Part shown: in pieces, positions 7,421-16,458 of the stretch | Layout: every line of letters starts with the position of its first letter | Numbering within the stretch: the stretch's first letter is position 1 | Assembly (NCBI RefSeq): GCF_014873755.1 | Contig: NZ_JADBEG010000001.1 | Location: 7,538,501 to 7,602,500 of the forward strand | Direction of reading: 5' to 3' | Source of the DNA: Amycolatopsis lexingtonensis | GTDB taxonomy: Bacteria > Actinomycetota > Actinomycetes > Mycobacteriales > Pseudonocardiaceae | DNA length: 64,000 nt | Translations under genes and position numbers: made by a program | Notes under the pieces: model-generated | Told to the model about the DNA's origin: nothing | What the model saw: only the letters and a program-made list of their open reading frames with translations | Database searches by the model: none

Positions 7421-9634
7421 TCACTCTTTTGCGAGCGAAGGCGCTCCGGTGGGTAGCGGCTTCGTCGCCGGCTTGCGCTTGACCGACTCGAGCAGCATCT
7501 GCGCGACGTCGACGATCTCGACCTTCTCGCTCGCGCTGCCGTCGCTTTGGCGGGCGGTCAGGCCGTCGTTCAGCATCACCTTGCAGAACGGGCAGCCGGT
7601 GGCGATCTTCGACGGCGCGGTCCCGAGGGCCTCGTCGACGCGCTCGACGTTGATCCGCTTGCCGATCTTCTCTTCCATCCACATCCGCGCGCCGCCGGCA
7701 CCGCAGCACATCGACTTGTCGCCGTGCCGCGGCATCTCGCGCAGCCGCGCCCCGGTCGCGCCGACCAGCTCGCGCGGCGCCTCGTACACCTTGTTGTGGC
7801 GGCCGAGGTAGCACGGGTCGTGGTAGGTGACGTCCTCGGCGACCGGCGCCACCGGCACCAGCTGCTTCTCCCGCACCAGGCGGTTCAGCAGCTGCGTGTG
7901 GTGCACGACGTCGAACTGGCCGCCCAGCTCCGGGTACTCGTTGGCGAGGGTGTTGAAGCAGTGCGCACAGGTCACGACGACCTTGCGCGCCTTCCGCTCA
8001 CGTCCCTCGAACACCGAGTTCAGGATCTCGACGTTCTGCTGCGCGAGCATCTGGAACAGGAACTCGTTGCCCGCGCGGCGGGCCGGGTCGCCGGTGCAGG
8101 ACTCCTCCGAGCCCAGCACCTTGTACTTCACGTCGGCCATGTGCAGCAGCTCGGCGACCGCGCGCGTCGTCTTCTTGGCGCGGTCCTCGAACGCGCCGGC
8201 GCAGCCGACCCAGAACAGGTACTCGGCGTCGCCGAGGTCGCCGTCGAACACCGGCACCTCGAAGTCGAGGTCCTCGGTCCAGGCCAGCCGGTCCTTGGCG
8301 TTCTGGCCCCACGGGTTGCCCTTGTTCTCCAGGTTCTTGAACATGCCGTTCAGCTCGCTGGGGAACGACGACTCGATCATCACCTGGTAGCGGCGCATGT
8401 CGACGATGTGGTCGACGTGCTCGATGTCGACCGGGCACTGCTCGACGCAGGCACCGCAGCTGGTGCAGGACCACAGGACGTCGGGGTCGATGACGCCGCC
8501 GTCGTCGCCGATCAGGGCCTTCTGGGACTCGGCGATCGCGAGGACGTCGATGCCCGCGTACATGTTGTCGCCGGACAGGCCGACCTCGTCGCCCGCCATG
8601 TCGCGCTTGCCGCCGGCCAGCAGGTACGGCGCCTTCGCGTAGGCGTGGTCACGCAGCTGCGTGATGACCAGCTTCGGCGACAGCGGCTTGCCCGTGTTCC
8701 ACGCGGGGCACTGCTCCTGGCAGCGGCCGCACTCGGTGCACGTCGAGAAGTCCAGCCAGCCCTTCCAGCTGAAGTCCTCGATCTTGCCGACGCCGAAGGT
8801 GTCCTCGTCCGGGTCGGCTTCCTCGAGGTCGAGGACCTTGCCGCCGCTCATCATCGGCTTGAGCGCGCCGAGGGCGACGCCGCCGTCGGCCTCGCGCTTG
8901 AAGTAGATGTTGAAGAACGCGCTGAAGCGGTGCCACGCGACGCCCATGGTCATCGTGCGCGCGACCACGATCAGCCAGACCGTGGCGCTCATCAGCTTGA
9001 CGAACGCGAACACCGTGACCAGGTTCGGGCTGGCCGGCAGCAGCTCACCGAGCGGGTTCGAGACGAAGGCCGCCCAGGTCGGCGTCTCGTGCGCGCCGAG
9101 CGCGGCCTTCGCGGCGCGGACGCCGATGATGCCGATGCCCTCGATCAGGACGACGGCCTCGATGAAGTACGCCCACTTGAAGTTGGAGCCGGCGAAGCGG
9201 CTCTGGCGGTCGGCGCGGCGCGGGTGGTTGCGCTGGCGGATCGCCATCAGCACCAGGATGCCGACGATCGTGCCGAGCCCGAGCAGCTCCATGAGCAGCT
9301 GGAACGGCGGGAAGTCGTCGAGGATCGGCCAGCCCCAGCTCGGGACGAAGACCTCGCCGTAGGCCTCGAACAGCGCGAGCGAGCCGAGCAGGAAGCCCCA
9401 CATCACGAGCCAGTGCGCCGGCCCGACGCTGCGCTTGCGGTTCATCCGCGTGTGCGCGGCGAACTCCTTGATCAGCGTCTTCATGCGGGGCATGAAGGGG
9501 CCGTTGCGCGTCGAGTCGGGCTGCCCGAGACGGATGACGCGCACGAAGCGCGCGATCGTCGCGGCGAACATTCCCCAGGCGACGACGCCGAGCAGGACCG
9601 AGATCCCGCCGAGCGTCAGTTGCAGAGCGCCCAT
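7421..9634 (-). CDS. etfD: EtfD-like membrane iron-sulfur reductase (ETF:menaquinone oxidoreductase)
   Basis: This 737-residue protein has about six N-terminal membrane helices (NarI-like haem/quinone module, residues 1-250). A ferredoxin domain follows with two [4Fe-4S] motifs (CTECGRCQEQCP and CTSCGACVEQCP), then two CCG domains of heterodisulfide-reductase type (CAHCFNTL and CCGAGGARMW). This layout matches mycobacterial EtfD (Rv0338c), which passes electrons from acyl-CoA dehydrogenases through the flavoprotein EtfAB to menaquinone during fatty-acid oxidation. The ATG at 9634 was chosen over one 27 bases upstream because GAAAGG lies 10 bases before it. It stands alone, divergent from the SMR gene. 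The assignment rests on architecture, not on a search. Confidence 0.85.
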   Translation of the reverse strand: MGALQLTLGGISVLLGVVAWGMFAATIARFVRVIRLGQPDSTRNGPFMPRMKTLIKEFAAHTRMNRKRSVGPAHWLVMWGFLLGSLALFEAYGEVFVPSWGWPILDDFPPFQLLMELLGLGTIVGILVLMAIRQRNHPRRADRQSRFAGSNFKWAYFIEAVVLIEGIGIIGVRAAKAALGAHETPTWAAFVSNPLGELLPASPNLVTVFAFVKLMSATVWLIVVARTMTMGVAWHRFSAFFNIYFKREADGGVALGALKPMMSGGKVLDLEEADPDEDTFGVGKIEDFSWKGWLDFSTCTECGRCQEQCPAWNTGKPLSPKLVITQLRDHAYAKAPYLLAGGKRDMAGDEVGLSGDNMYAGIDVLAIAESQKALIGDDGGVIDPDVLWSCTSCGACVEQCPVDIEHVDHIVDMRRYQVMIESSFPSELNGMFKNLENKGNPWGQNAKDRLAWTEDLDFEVPVFDGDLGDAEYLFWVGCAGAFEDRAKKTTRAVAELLHMADVKYKVLGSEESCTGDPARRAGNEFLFQMLAQQNVEILNSVFEGRERKARKVVVTCAHCFNTLANEYPELGGQFDVVHHTQLLNRLVREKQLVPVAPVAEDVTYHDPCYLGRHNKVYEAPRELVGATGARLREMPRHGDKSMCCGAGGARMWMEEKIGKRINVERVDEALGTAPSKIATGCPFCKVMLNDGLTARQSDGSASEKVEIVDVAQMLLESVKRKPATKPLPTGAPSLAKE

Positions 9635-9692
9635 CGTTCGGGTGCCTTTCGTCCGGTTCAAAACTGTGGTGGTGCCGGGAGACTAACCTTCC

Positions 9693-9706
9693 TTACTGAT
9701 GAGTAA
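9693..9706. promoter_or_regulatory. TTACT-N4-AGTAA inverted repeat in the etfD promoter region
   Basis: A 5-base inverted repeat with a 4-base spacer lies 59 bases upstream of the etfD start, in the divergent region shared with the SMR gene. Short palindromes of this shape are typical operators of TetR-type fatty-acid regulators. The regulator is not encoded next to it, and its identity is a guess. Confidence 0.35.
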
Positions 9707-9788
9707 CCCGTTGAGTGGGCCTAAGTCCCACCGATGTGGTGTACGTCGCTCTTTGTTTTGGGACGATCGTTCAGGTAGTTTTCACCCT

Positions 9789-10118
9789 ATGGGTGCGTAC
9801 CTTCTCCTCGCGCTGGCGATCGCCGCCGAGGTCTCCGCGACGATCTCGCTGAAGCTCTCCGAGGGCTTCTCGAAGCTCGGCCCGTCGATCGTCGTGGTGC
9901 TCGGGTACGCCGTCGCGTTCGTCGCCCTGTCGTACGTGCTCAAGATGGGGCTGCCGATCGGCGTCGCCTACGCGATCTGGGCCGCGGCCGGCGTCGCGCT
10001 GGTCGCGATCGCCGGCGTCGTGTTCCTCAAGGAGCCCGTCAACGCGGCCATGATCGCCGGGCTGGCGCTGGTCATCGGCGGTGTCGTGCTGATCGAACTC
10101 GGGAGTGCTTCGACGTGA
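9789..10118 (+). CDS. Small multidrug resistance (SMR) efflux protein
   Basis: This 109-residue protein has four membrane helices and the essential first-helix glutamate (AIAAEVSATISLK, Glu14). It also has the PIGVAYAIWAAAGV and VNAAMIAGLALVIGGVVLI segments of EmrE/Mmr-type proton-coupled drug antiporters. These work as dual-topology dimers exporting cationic compounds. The ATG at 9789 follows a TAGTTT box by 7 bases, which suggests a leaderless transcript. The stop overlaps the start of the downstream TetR gene by 4 bases, so pump and regulator are translated together. Confidence 0.93.
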   Translation: MGAYLLLALAIAAEVSATISLKLSEGFSKLGPSIVVVLGYAVAFVALSYVLKMGLPIGVAYAIWAAAGVALVAIAGVVFLKEPVNAAMIAGLALVIGGVVLIELGSAST

Positions 10119-10675
10119 AACTGCAGGTCGACGGCCGCAAGGCGCGGGGAGAGAAGCGGCGCGCGGAGATCATCGAGGCCACGCTGCGGATCATCGAGCG
10201 CGACGGCGTCGCGGGCGTGACCCACCGGACCGTCGCGGCCGAGGCCGGCGTGCCGACGACGTCCACGACGTACCACTTCTCGTCGCTGGACGACCTGCTG
10301 ATCGCGACCCTCATCTCGTGCGCCCGCGACATGGCGACCGAGGTCTACTGGATGATCGACCGGGCCCGGTCCCGCGGTTCGCGCGGCGCCGAGGAGGTCG
10401 CAGGCCTGCTCGCCGAGGCGCTGGGCCCGCGGCGCGGGCGCACGATGGCCGAGTACGAGCTGTACCTGCTGGCCGCGCGGAAGCCGGAGCTGCGCCCGGC
10501 CGCGCGGCGCTGGCTCGACGTGCTGACGTCGATGGTCCGCCACGACGACGAAGTGGCCTTCCGGGTGTTCCTCGCGGGCATCGACGGGCTGCTGATCCAG
10601 GGCCTGATCGACGACGAGCCGCCGTCCGCGGACGAGCTGCGTCCCGTCGTGGACTACCTGCTGAAACCGCGTTGA
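10115..10675 (+). CDS. TetR-family regulator of the SMR pump
   Basis: This 186-residue protein has a TetR N-terminal helix-turn-helix (residues about 10-60: IIEATLRIIERDGVAGVTHRTVAAEAG, then TTYHFSSLDDLL) and an all-helical ligand-binding domain. It overlaps the SMR stop codon by GTGA, so the two genes form one unit. In such pairs the TetR protein usually represses its own operon until a pump substrate binds. I did not find a clear operator at the promoter. Confidence 0.9.
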   Translation: MKLQVDGRKARGEKRRAEIIEATLRIIERDGVAGVTHRTVAAEAGVPTTSTTYHFSSLDDLLIATLISCARDMATEVYWMIDRARSRGSRGAEEVAGLLAEALGPRRGRTMAEYELYLLAARKPELRPAARRWLDVLTSMVRHDDEVAFRVFLAGIDGLLIQGLIDDEPPSADELRPVVDYLLKPR

Positions 10676-10696
10676 CGCCGGGCTTAGTTTCGGATC

Positions 10697-11131
10697 ATGC
10701 GGACCTTCGGTGAGTACGAGCTGGACGACGACCGGGCACGGCTGGACCTCGACGTGGTGTGGAAGTTCCTCTCCACCGAGGCCTACTGGGGTCGCTGGCG
10801 CACCCGCTCGCAGGTCGAGGCCGCCATCGCCGGCTCGTGGCGGATCGTCGCCGCCTACCGCGGAGATGAGCAGGTCGGCTTCGCGCGGGCCTTTTCCGAC
10901 GGCGTCGGCTCGGCGTACCTGGCCGACGTCTTCGTGGTCGACTCCGCGCGGGGCACCGGGCTCGGCAAGGAACTCGTCCGGGAGATGATCGACAACGGGC
11001 CTGGCGCCGGCTTCCGCTGGATGCTGCACACCGCCGACGCGCACGGGCTGTACCGCCAGTTCGGCTTCGGCGAGCACACGAAGGGCCGTTACCTGGAACG
11101 CGAAGGCGTCAACCGGGAAGCCCTGCGCTGA
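10697..11131 (+). CDS. GNAT-family N-acetyltransferase
   Basis: This 144-residue protein has the GNAT acetyl-CoA signature (VFVVDSARGTGLGKELVREMI, about residues 77-97) and a C-terminal LYRQFGFGEH strand-helix. The substrate cannot be read from the sequence. The ATG follows TAGTTT by 6 bases, the leaderless pattern seen repeatedly here, so it probably has its own promoter although it lies only 21 bases after the TetR gene. The length fits single-domain GNAT enzymes. Confidence 0.88.
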   Translation: MRTFGEYELDDDRARLDLDVVWKFLSTEAYWGRWRTRSQVEAAIAGSWRIVAAYRGDEQVGFARAFSDGVGSAYLADVFVVDSARGTGLGKELVREMIDNGPGAGFRWMLHTADAHGLYRQFGFGEHTKGRYLEREGVNREALR

Positions 11132-11153
11132 CCCGGCGCCGATCGGCGCCGGG
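11132..11153. terminator. Bidirectional hairpin between GNAT and PEBP genes
   Basis: CCCGGCGCC, a gatc loop and GGCGCCGGG form a perfect 9-bp stem directly between two convergent genes. It can serve both. Confidence 0.7.
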
Positions 11154-11163
11154 CCCGCTCACC

Positions 11164-11697
11164 TCAGCCCTTGTTCTCGTACACAGCCGTGAGGACCGCG
11201 CGCGCCAGGGTGTGGCCGAACATGTTGAAGCCCAGGAACGCCGGCGTCGCGTCCTCCGGCACGTCGAGCTTGTCGACGTCGAGCGCGTGCACCGCGAAGT
11301 AGTACCGGTGCGGGCCGTGCCCGGGCGGCGGTGCGGCGCCGAGGAACTGCTTGACCCCGCCGTCGCCCTTCAGCGTCACCGCGCCTTCGGGGAGGCCCGA
11401 GCCGTCGCCGGCGCCGGACGCCAGCTCCGTCACCGACGCCGGGACGTTGAACACGGCCCAGTGCCAGAAGCCGCTGCCGGTCGGGGCGTCCGGGTCGTAG
11501 CAGGTGATCGCGAAGCTCTTCGTCTCCGCCGGGAAGCCCTCCCACGCCAGGTGCGGCGAACGGTCCTCGCCGCCGGCGCCGAAGATGCCGGACAAGTGGG
11601 GCGTGGCCAGGGTTTCGCCGTGGGCGACGTCGGTGCTGCGGAGGGTGAACGACGGCACGTCGGGCAGGGATTCGTACGGGCCGGGTGCTTGCGGCAT
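11164..11697 (-). CDS. YbhB/YbcL-type phosphatidylethanolamine-binding (PEBP) protein
   Basis: This 177-residue cytoplasmic protein carries the bacterial PEBP motifs: [21 protein letters not shown] near residues 75-95 and [13 protein letters not shown] near residue 135. The conserved Asp, His and Pro residues line the anion-binding pocket. Bacterial members have no settled function; some affect kinase signalling or bind small ligands. It starts at ATG 11697 behind a GGAGGATCC-type ribosome binding site and is monocistronic, convergent with the GNAT gene. Confidence 0.92.
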   Translation of the reverse strand: MPQAPGPYESLPDVPSFTLRSTDVAHGETLATPHLSGIFGAGGEDRSPHLAWEGFPAETKSFAITCYDPDAPTGSGFWHWAVFNVPASVTELASGAGDGSGLPEGAVTLKGDGGVKQFLGAAPPPGHGPHRYYFAVHALDVDKLDVPEDATPAFLGFNMFGHTLARAVLTAVYENKG

Positions 11698-11870
11698 GGA
11701 TCCTCCTGATCATGGAACTGGAGTCTTGCGCCAGGTTAGGCCCCCGGTACCGCCCCCGCGTGTCAGGGACGGATCTCAGGGTTCTTCGGGGGGTTACCCC
11801 CATGTACTGGGTCCCGTACCGGCCATAACGTTCTTCACGCAGAGGAAACAACACTGAGGGGACCACGACC

Positions 11871-12641
11871 ATGGCGCGCCCGCTATTGGCTCTGGGTGGC
11901 ATCGTCCTGATCGGCGTCGGGCTGGCGACCGCGTTCGGCTGGGGCTGGGGATCGGACTTCGAGAACAGCAACACCCTGTCGCAGACGATCCGCAGCGTGA
12001 AGCTGGAAGGCGACTCGGGCGCGGTGAAGATCCGCACCGGCTCGGGGCCGTCGACCGTGCACCAGTCGGTGAACTACCACTGGCGGGGCAAGCCGGGCGA
12101 CACGTTCTACCGCGTCGACGGCGACCAGCTCGTGCTCACCGACTGCGGCAACAACTGCTCGGTCGACTTCGAAGTCGTCGTGCCGGAAGGCGTGCCGGTC
12201 AGCGGCAGGCTGGACTCCGGCGGGCTGGACGTCCGCGGGGTGGCCAGTGTGGACGTTCAGGCCGACTCCGGGCACGCCAAGGTCGAAGACGTGCCGGGCC
12301 TGGTGAAGCTGCGGCTGGAAAGCGGCGGGATCGACCTGGAAAACGTCGGCGAGGTCCAGGTGCACGCCAGTTCCGGCAGCATCGAGGGCAAGGGCGTGCG
12401 CGGCCCGGTCGACGTGACGTCCGAGAGCGGCAGCGTCGAGTTTTCGCTGGAGCAGGCGAACAACGTGAAGGTGAAGGCCGAGAGCGGCAGCGTCGAGGTC
12501 ACCGTGCCGGGCGGGCCGTACCGCGTGGTCGGCACCAGCGACAGCGGGCACCGCGACATCGACGTCCCGACCGACGGATCCGCGTCGCACACGCTCGACC
12601 TCACGACCGAAAGCGGCAGCGTCACGGTCCGCGCGGCCTGA
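11871..12641 (+). CDS. DUF4097-type membrane-anchored beta-helix protein
   Basis: This 256-residue protein has one N-terminal membrane segment (LLALGGIVLIGVGLATAFGWGW) and then a repetitive beta-strand domain rich in ESGSV, DSGH and SSGS turns. This is the DUF4097/adhesin-like right-handed beta-helix pattern. The domain would lie outside the membrane. Members are common in actinobacteria, often near stress regulators, and their function is unknown. A small exported-looking protein follows after 28 bases and may be co-transcribed. AGGGGACCACGACC before the ATG supports the start. Confidence 0.8.
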   Translation: MARPLLALGGIVLIGVGLATAFGWGWGSDFENSNTLSQTIRSVKLEGDSGAVKIRTGSGPSTVHQSVNYHWRGKPGDTFYRVDGDQLVLTDCGNNCSVDFEVVVPEGVPVSGRLDSGGLDVRGVASVDVQADSGHAKVEDVPGLVKLRLESGGIDLENVGEVQVHASSGSIEGKGVRGPVDVTSESGSVEFSLEQANNVKVKAESGSVEVTVPGGPYRVVGTSDSGHRDIDVPTDGSASHTLDLTTESGSVTVRAA

Positions 12642-12669
12642 CTTTTCCTTACTACGGGGGATATTTCCG

Positions 12670-12903
12670 ATGGGCAAGATCGAACGGCGCGTGCTGGCTG
12701 CCGCGCTGCTGGGCGCGGTCGCGATGTTCGGCGTCGTCGGCTTCGCGCGTGGTGAATCCGCGGCGACGCCGGCGCAGGGGGTGCCGGTCACCGTGGATTC
12801 CCACTATCGAGTGACTTCGTGGGTGGGTACGCCCGCGGAAGTCGTTGCGCGGCAAGGAAATTCCGATTTCTTCTTCTCTTCCTGGACCACGCGCCGCTCC
12901 TGA
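12670..12903 (+). CDS. Small exported hypothetical protein
   Basis: This 77-residue frame has a basic start and a hydrophobic helix (VLAAALLGAVAMFGVVGFARG) typical of a signal peptide or anchor. A short polar tail ends in FFFSSWTTRRS. A CGGGGGA ribosome binding site lies about 10 bases before the ATG. I do not recognise the family. Its position 28 bases after the DUF4097 gene suggests one transcript. The mature part would be only about 45 residues, so it could be a secreted peptide or a decayed gene end. Confidence 0.5.
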   Translation: MGKIERRVLAAALLGAVAMFGVVGFARGESAATPAQGVPVTVDSHYRVTSWVGTPAEVVARQGNSDFFFSSWTTRRS

Positions 12904-12971
12904 TCCTGTCGGGGGTCGCTGTTAGGAATGGGGTGCGCCGAAGGACGGCGTGCAGGGGAGGAAACGCAAAC

Positions 12972-14411
12972 ATGGACGTGCGCCGGATCTTGGTGGCCGT
13001 CGCGGTGGTCGTGCTCGTGGCGGCGGTACCGGCCGTCGCCGAAGCTTCTTCGCTGTCGTGGAAACCTTGTGCCACACAGCAAGAGGCGACGGCGGAATGC
13101 GCGTCGGTCGACGTGCCGATCGACCGCGCGCAACCCGCGCTGGGGTCGGCGCGGCTCGCGCTGACCCGGTTGCCCGCGCTCGACCCGGCCCACCGGATCG
13201 GCTCGCTGCTGGTGAACCCGGGCGGGCCGGGCGGCTCGGGGGTCGGGTTCGTGCAGTTCGGCGGCTTGGCCTCGCCGGACCTCGCCCGGCTGCGGCAGCG
13301 GTTCGACATCGTGGGCTTCGACCCGCGGGGAGACTGGTTCAGCACGCCGCGCATCACGTGTGATCCGTCGTTGTGGGATCCGGCGCTGAACCGGTTCCCG
13401 GCGTCCCGATCGGCGTTCGACGCGTTGGTGGCGCACAACCGCAAGGCGGGCGAGGACTGCCTGGCCCGCACCGGGCCGTTGCTGGCGAACGCGGACACGC
13501 AAAGCGCGGCCGAAGACATCGAGACGATCCGCGTCGCACTGGGCGAGCCGAAGATCTCGTGGCTCGGTCTCTCGTACGGCACCGAGCTGGGCGCGGTCTA
13601 CGCGTCGAAGCACCCGGACCGCGTGCGGGCGATGGTGCTCGACGGCGCCGTCGACCACGCCCGCCCGTTGCGTCAGGCGATCCTCGAAGAGGCCGCGGCG
13701 ACCGAGGACGCGCTGGTCCGGTTCGCGGACTGGTGCCGCGGCTCGGCCGAGTGCGCCCTGCGTGGGCGGGACGTCCTCGGGTTCTACGACGACGTCGTGG
13801 CCCGGGCGGCGCGGGGCGCGATCTGGTCGAGCGACCTGGGCGGGAAGGCGACGGCCGACGAGATCTCGGCGGGGGTCTACAACCACCTCTACGTCCGGGA
13901 CGAATGGCCCGCGCTGGGCCGGGCGCTGGCCGCCGCCGGCGGGGAGTTCCCCGACGCCAAGGGGCTGACCGAGCGGAACCAGTTCCGGTCCCCGATCTAC
14001 GGGGCGTACCGGGCGATCGGCTGCCACGACTTCCCGTCGCCGTTCACCGGGCCGGCGGACATGGCCGCGATGGCCGGGCTGCTCCGCGTGGTGGCCCCGC
14101 ACAGCTGGCGGTACTCCGAGTACTGGGACTTCACGAGCGGCTGCACCGGCTGGCCGGTCCCGCCGAAGAACCCGCCGCAACCGCACCCGGTCCACGGCGC
14201 CCCGCCGATCCTGGTGGTCGGCGGCGCCCACGACCCGGCGACCCCGCTGTCCTGGGCCCGCGGCCTGGCGGCGAGCATCGACGGTTCGGCCCTGCTCACC
14301 CGCACCGACGACGGCCACACGGGCCTGCTCAACTCGGCCTGTGCCCGGGCGGCCGAGGTGGACTACCTGGTGAGCGGGCTCACACGGGGTTCTCGCCAAC
14401 TCTGCCGCTGA
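12972..14411 (+). CDS. Secreted alpha/beta hydrolase, tripeptidyl aminopeptidase-like (S33)
   Basis: This 479-residue protein has a signal peptide (about 1-25), then the S33 pattern of Streptomyces SlpD/E and Tap enzymes. The oxyanion loop is LLVNPGGPGGSG, the nucleophile elbow is GLSYGT (Ser near residue 200), and the C-terminal TAP-like domain holds the acid in GGAHDPATP and the catalytic His in DDGHTG. Such enzymes remove N-terminal tripeptides or short acyl groups outside the cell. The ATG at 12972 has GGGGAGG 11 bases upstream; longer upstream frames lack a signal peptide. It appears monocistronic. Confidence 0.9.
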   Translation: MDVRRILVAVAVVVLVAAVPAVAEASSLSWKPCATQQEATAECASVDVPIDRAQPALGSARLALTRLPALDPAHRIGSLLVNPGGPGGSGVGFVQFGGLASPDLARLRQRFDIVGFDPRGDWFSTPRITCDPSLWDPALNRFPASRSAFDALVAHNRKAGEDCLARTGPLLANADTQSAAEDIETIRVALGEPKISWLGLSYGTELGAVYASKHPDRVRAMVLDGAVDHARPLRQAILEEAAATEDALVRFADWCRGSAECALRGRDVLGFYDDVVARAARGAIWSSDLGGKATADEISAGVYNHLYVRDEWPALGRALAAAGGEFPDAKGLTERNQFRSPIYGAYRAIGCHDFPSPFTGPADMAAMAGLLRVVAPHSWRYSEYWDFTSGCTGWPVPPKNPPQPHPVHGAPPILVVGGAHDPATPLSWARGLAASIDGSALLTRTDDGHTGLLNSACARAAEVDYLVSGLTRGSRQLCR

Positions 14412-14457
14412 ACCCGGGAACAAGAACCGGGGCCGCCTCGTTAGGCTGGGTACGAAG

Positions 14458-14478
14458 GTTGAGTGCAGTCGACTCAAG
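14458..14478. promoter_or_regulatory. HAIR element 1 (HspR operator) of the dnaK operon
   Basis: GTTGAGT-N7-ACTCAAG matches the HspR-associated inverted repeat CTTGAGT-N7-ACTCAAG in 13 of 14 positions. It lies about 110 bases before dnaK and just upstream of a candidate -35 box (TTGACG, 14485-14490). It is the expected target of the HspR protein encoded at the end of this operon. Confidence 0.92.
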
Positions 14479-14513
14479 TCCGGCTTGACGAGGCTCGCGA
14501 AGACCAGACTAAA

Positions 14514-14534
14514 CTTGCCAGGGACCCGCTCAAG
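14514..14534. promoter_or_regulatory. HAIR element 2, degenerate, in the dnaK leader
   Basis: CTTGCCA-N7-GCTCAAG keeps the 7-7-7 spacing and 10 of 14 consensus bases of the HspR repeat. It lies downstream of the probable -10 region (around 14508-14515), so the two elements would bracket the promoter. Multiple HAIRs are known at Streptomyces dnaK promoters. Confidence 0.65.
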
Positions 14535-14589
14535 GCGGGGACGAACGTGCAGGTCACGAACATAGCAGGCTTACACAGGAGGAAGCACC

Positions 14590-16458
14590 ATGGCGCGAGC
14601 GGTCGGCATCGACCTCGGCACGACCAACTCGGTCGTCGCCGTCCTTGAGGGCGGCGAGCCGACGGTCATCGCCAACTCGGAAGGCTCCCGGACCACCCCC
14701 TCGATCGTCGCCTTCGCCAAGAACGGCGAAGTGCTGACCGGTCAGCCGGCGAAGAACCAGGCCGTGACGAACGTCGACCGGACGATCCGGTCCGTGAAGC
14801 GGCACATCGGCACCGACTGGAAGACCGAGATCGACGGGAAGAATTACACGTCGCAGGAGATCAGCGCCCGGGTGCTGATGAAGCTCAAGCGCGACGCCGA
14901 GGCGTACCTGGGCGAGACCATCACCGACGCGGTGATCACCGTCCCGGCGTACTTCGAGGACGCGCAGCGGCAGGCCACCAAGGAGGCCGGGCAGATCGCC
15001 GGCCTGAACGTGCTCCGCATCGTCAACGAGCCGACCGCCGCCGCGCTGGCGTACGGCCTGGACAAGGGCGAGAAGGAACAGACCATCCTGGTCTTCGACC
15101 TCGGTGGCGGCACGTTCGACGTCTCGCTGCTGGAGATCGGCGAGGGCGTCGTCGAGGTCCGCGCGACCTCCGGCGACAACCACCTCGGTGGTGACGACTG
15201 GGACGAGCGCATCGTCAAGTGGCTGGTCGACAAGTTCAAGGCCACGAACGGCATCGACCTGACCAAGGACAAGATGGCGCTGCAGCGCATCCGCGAGGCG
15301 GCGGAGAAGGCGAAGATCGAGCTGTCCAGCTCGAACTCGGCCAGCATCAACCTGCCCTACATCACGGTCGACGCGGACAAGAACCCGCTGTTCCTCGACG
15401 AGACGCTGTCGCGCGCCGAGTTCCAGAAGATCACCTCGGACCTGCTCGAGCGCACCCGGAACCCGTTCAACAACGTGATCCGGGACGCGGGCATCGCCGT
15501 CGGCGACATCGACCACGTCGTGCTCGTCGGTGGTTCCACCCGCATGCCGGCGGTGTCCGAGCTGGTCAAGGAGCTGACCGGTGGCCGCGAGCCGAACAAG
15601 GGCGTGAACCCGGACGAGGTCGTCGCGGTCGGCGCGGCGCTGCAGGCCGGTGTGCTCAAGGGTGAGGTCAAGGACGTCCTGCTGCTGGACGTGACCCCGC
15701 TGTCGCTGGGCATCGAGACCAAGGGTGGCGTGTTCACCAAGCTCATCGAGCGCAACACCACGATCCCGACCAAGCGCTCGGAGATCTTCTCCACCGCGGA
15801 CGACAACCAGCCGTCGGTGCAGATCCAGGTGTTCCAGGGTGAGCGCGAGATCGCCGCGCACAACAAGAAGCTCGGCATGTTCGAGCTGACCGGTCTCCCG
15901 CCGGCCCCGCGTGGCGTCCCGCAGATCGAGGTCACCTTCGACATCGACGCGAACGGCATCGTGCACGTCCTGGCCAAGGACCTCGGCACGAACAAGGAGC
16001 AGTCGATGACGATCACCGGTGGCTCCGCGCTGCCGAAGGACGACATCGAGCGCATGGTCCGGGACGCCGAGGCGCACGCCGAGGAAGACAAGGCTCGTCG
16101 CGAAGAGGCCGAGACCCGCAACCAGGCCGAGACGCTGGTCTACCAGACCGAGAAGTTCCTCAAGGACAACGACGACAAGCTGCCCGACGACCTCAAGGGC
16201 AAGGTCAAGTCCGCGATCGACGAGGCCAACGAGGCCTTGAAGGGCACGGACTCGACCAAGATCCGCGAGGCGATCGAGAAGCTGAACACCGCTTCGCAGG
16301 AGCTGGGCAGCGCCCTGTACGCCAACGCGAACGCCGACGCCGCCGCGGGTGCGGCCGGTGCTTCGGGCGCGGCCGGGGACGCCGGTGCGGCCGGCGGCCA
16401 GGCCAAGGCCGATGACGTGGTGGACGCCGAGATCGTCGAAGAGGACGAGAAGAAGTGA
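14590..16458 (+). CDS. dnaK: Chaperone DnaK (Hsp70)
   Basis: This 622-residue Hsp70 has the nucleotide-binding domain motifs GIDLGTTNS (residues 6-14), [16 protein letters not shown] and [14 protein letters not shown]. The interdomain linker is [13 protein letters not shown] and the substrate-binding domain follows. An Ala/Gly-rich tail ends in the acidic EIVEEDEKK typical of actinobacterial DnaK. It refolds proteins with GrpE and DnaJ in the cytoplasm. AGGAGG lies 7 bases before the ATG. It is first in dnaK-grpE-dnaJ-hspR and overlaps grpE by 4 bases. Two HAIR elements upstream indicate HspR repression, with DnaK as the known co-repressor in Streptomyces. Confidence 0.99.
   Translation: MARAVGIDLGTTNSVVAVLEGGEPTVIANSEGSRTTPSIVAFAKNGEVLTGQPAKNQAVTNVDRTIRSVKRHIGTDWKTEIDGKNYTSQEISARVLMKLKRDAEAYLGETITDAVITVPAYFEDAQRQATKEAGQIAGLNVLRIVNEPTAAALAYGLDKGEKEQTILVFDLGGGTFDVSLLEIGEGVVEVRATSGDNHLGGDDWDERIVKWLVDKFKATNGIDLTKDKMALQRIREAAEKAKIELSSSNSASINLPYITVDADKNPLFLDETLSRAEFQKITSDLLERTRNPFNNVIRDAGIAVGDIDHVVLVGGSTRMPAVSELVKELTGGREPNKGVNPDEVVAVGAALQAGVLKGEVKDVLLLDVTPLSLGIETKGGVFTKLIERNTTIPTKRSEIFSTADDNQPSVQIQVFQGEREIAAHNKKLGMFELTGLPPAPRGVPQIEVTFDIDANGIVHVLAKDLGTNKEQSMTITGGSALPKDDIERMVRDAEAHAEEDKARREEAETRNQAETLVYQTEKFLKDNDDKLPDDLKGKVKSAIDEANEALKGTDSTKIREAIEKLNTASQELGSALYANANADAAAGAAGASGAAGDAGAAGGQAKADDVVDAEIVEEDEKK

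Noticed and set aside
7547..9706. A 719-codon frame antisense to etfD
   Set aside because: Low-complexity translation with no motif, while the minus strand encodes membrane helices and four Fe-S motifs.
12904..12971. Upstream extension of the secreted hydrolase to 12819
   Set aside because: The extension lacks a ribosome binding site and would bury the signal peptide; ATG 12972 has GGGGAGG.
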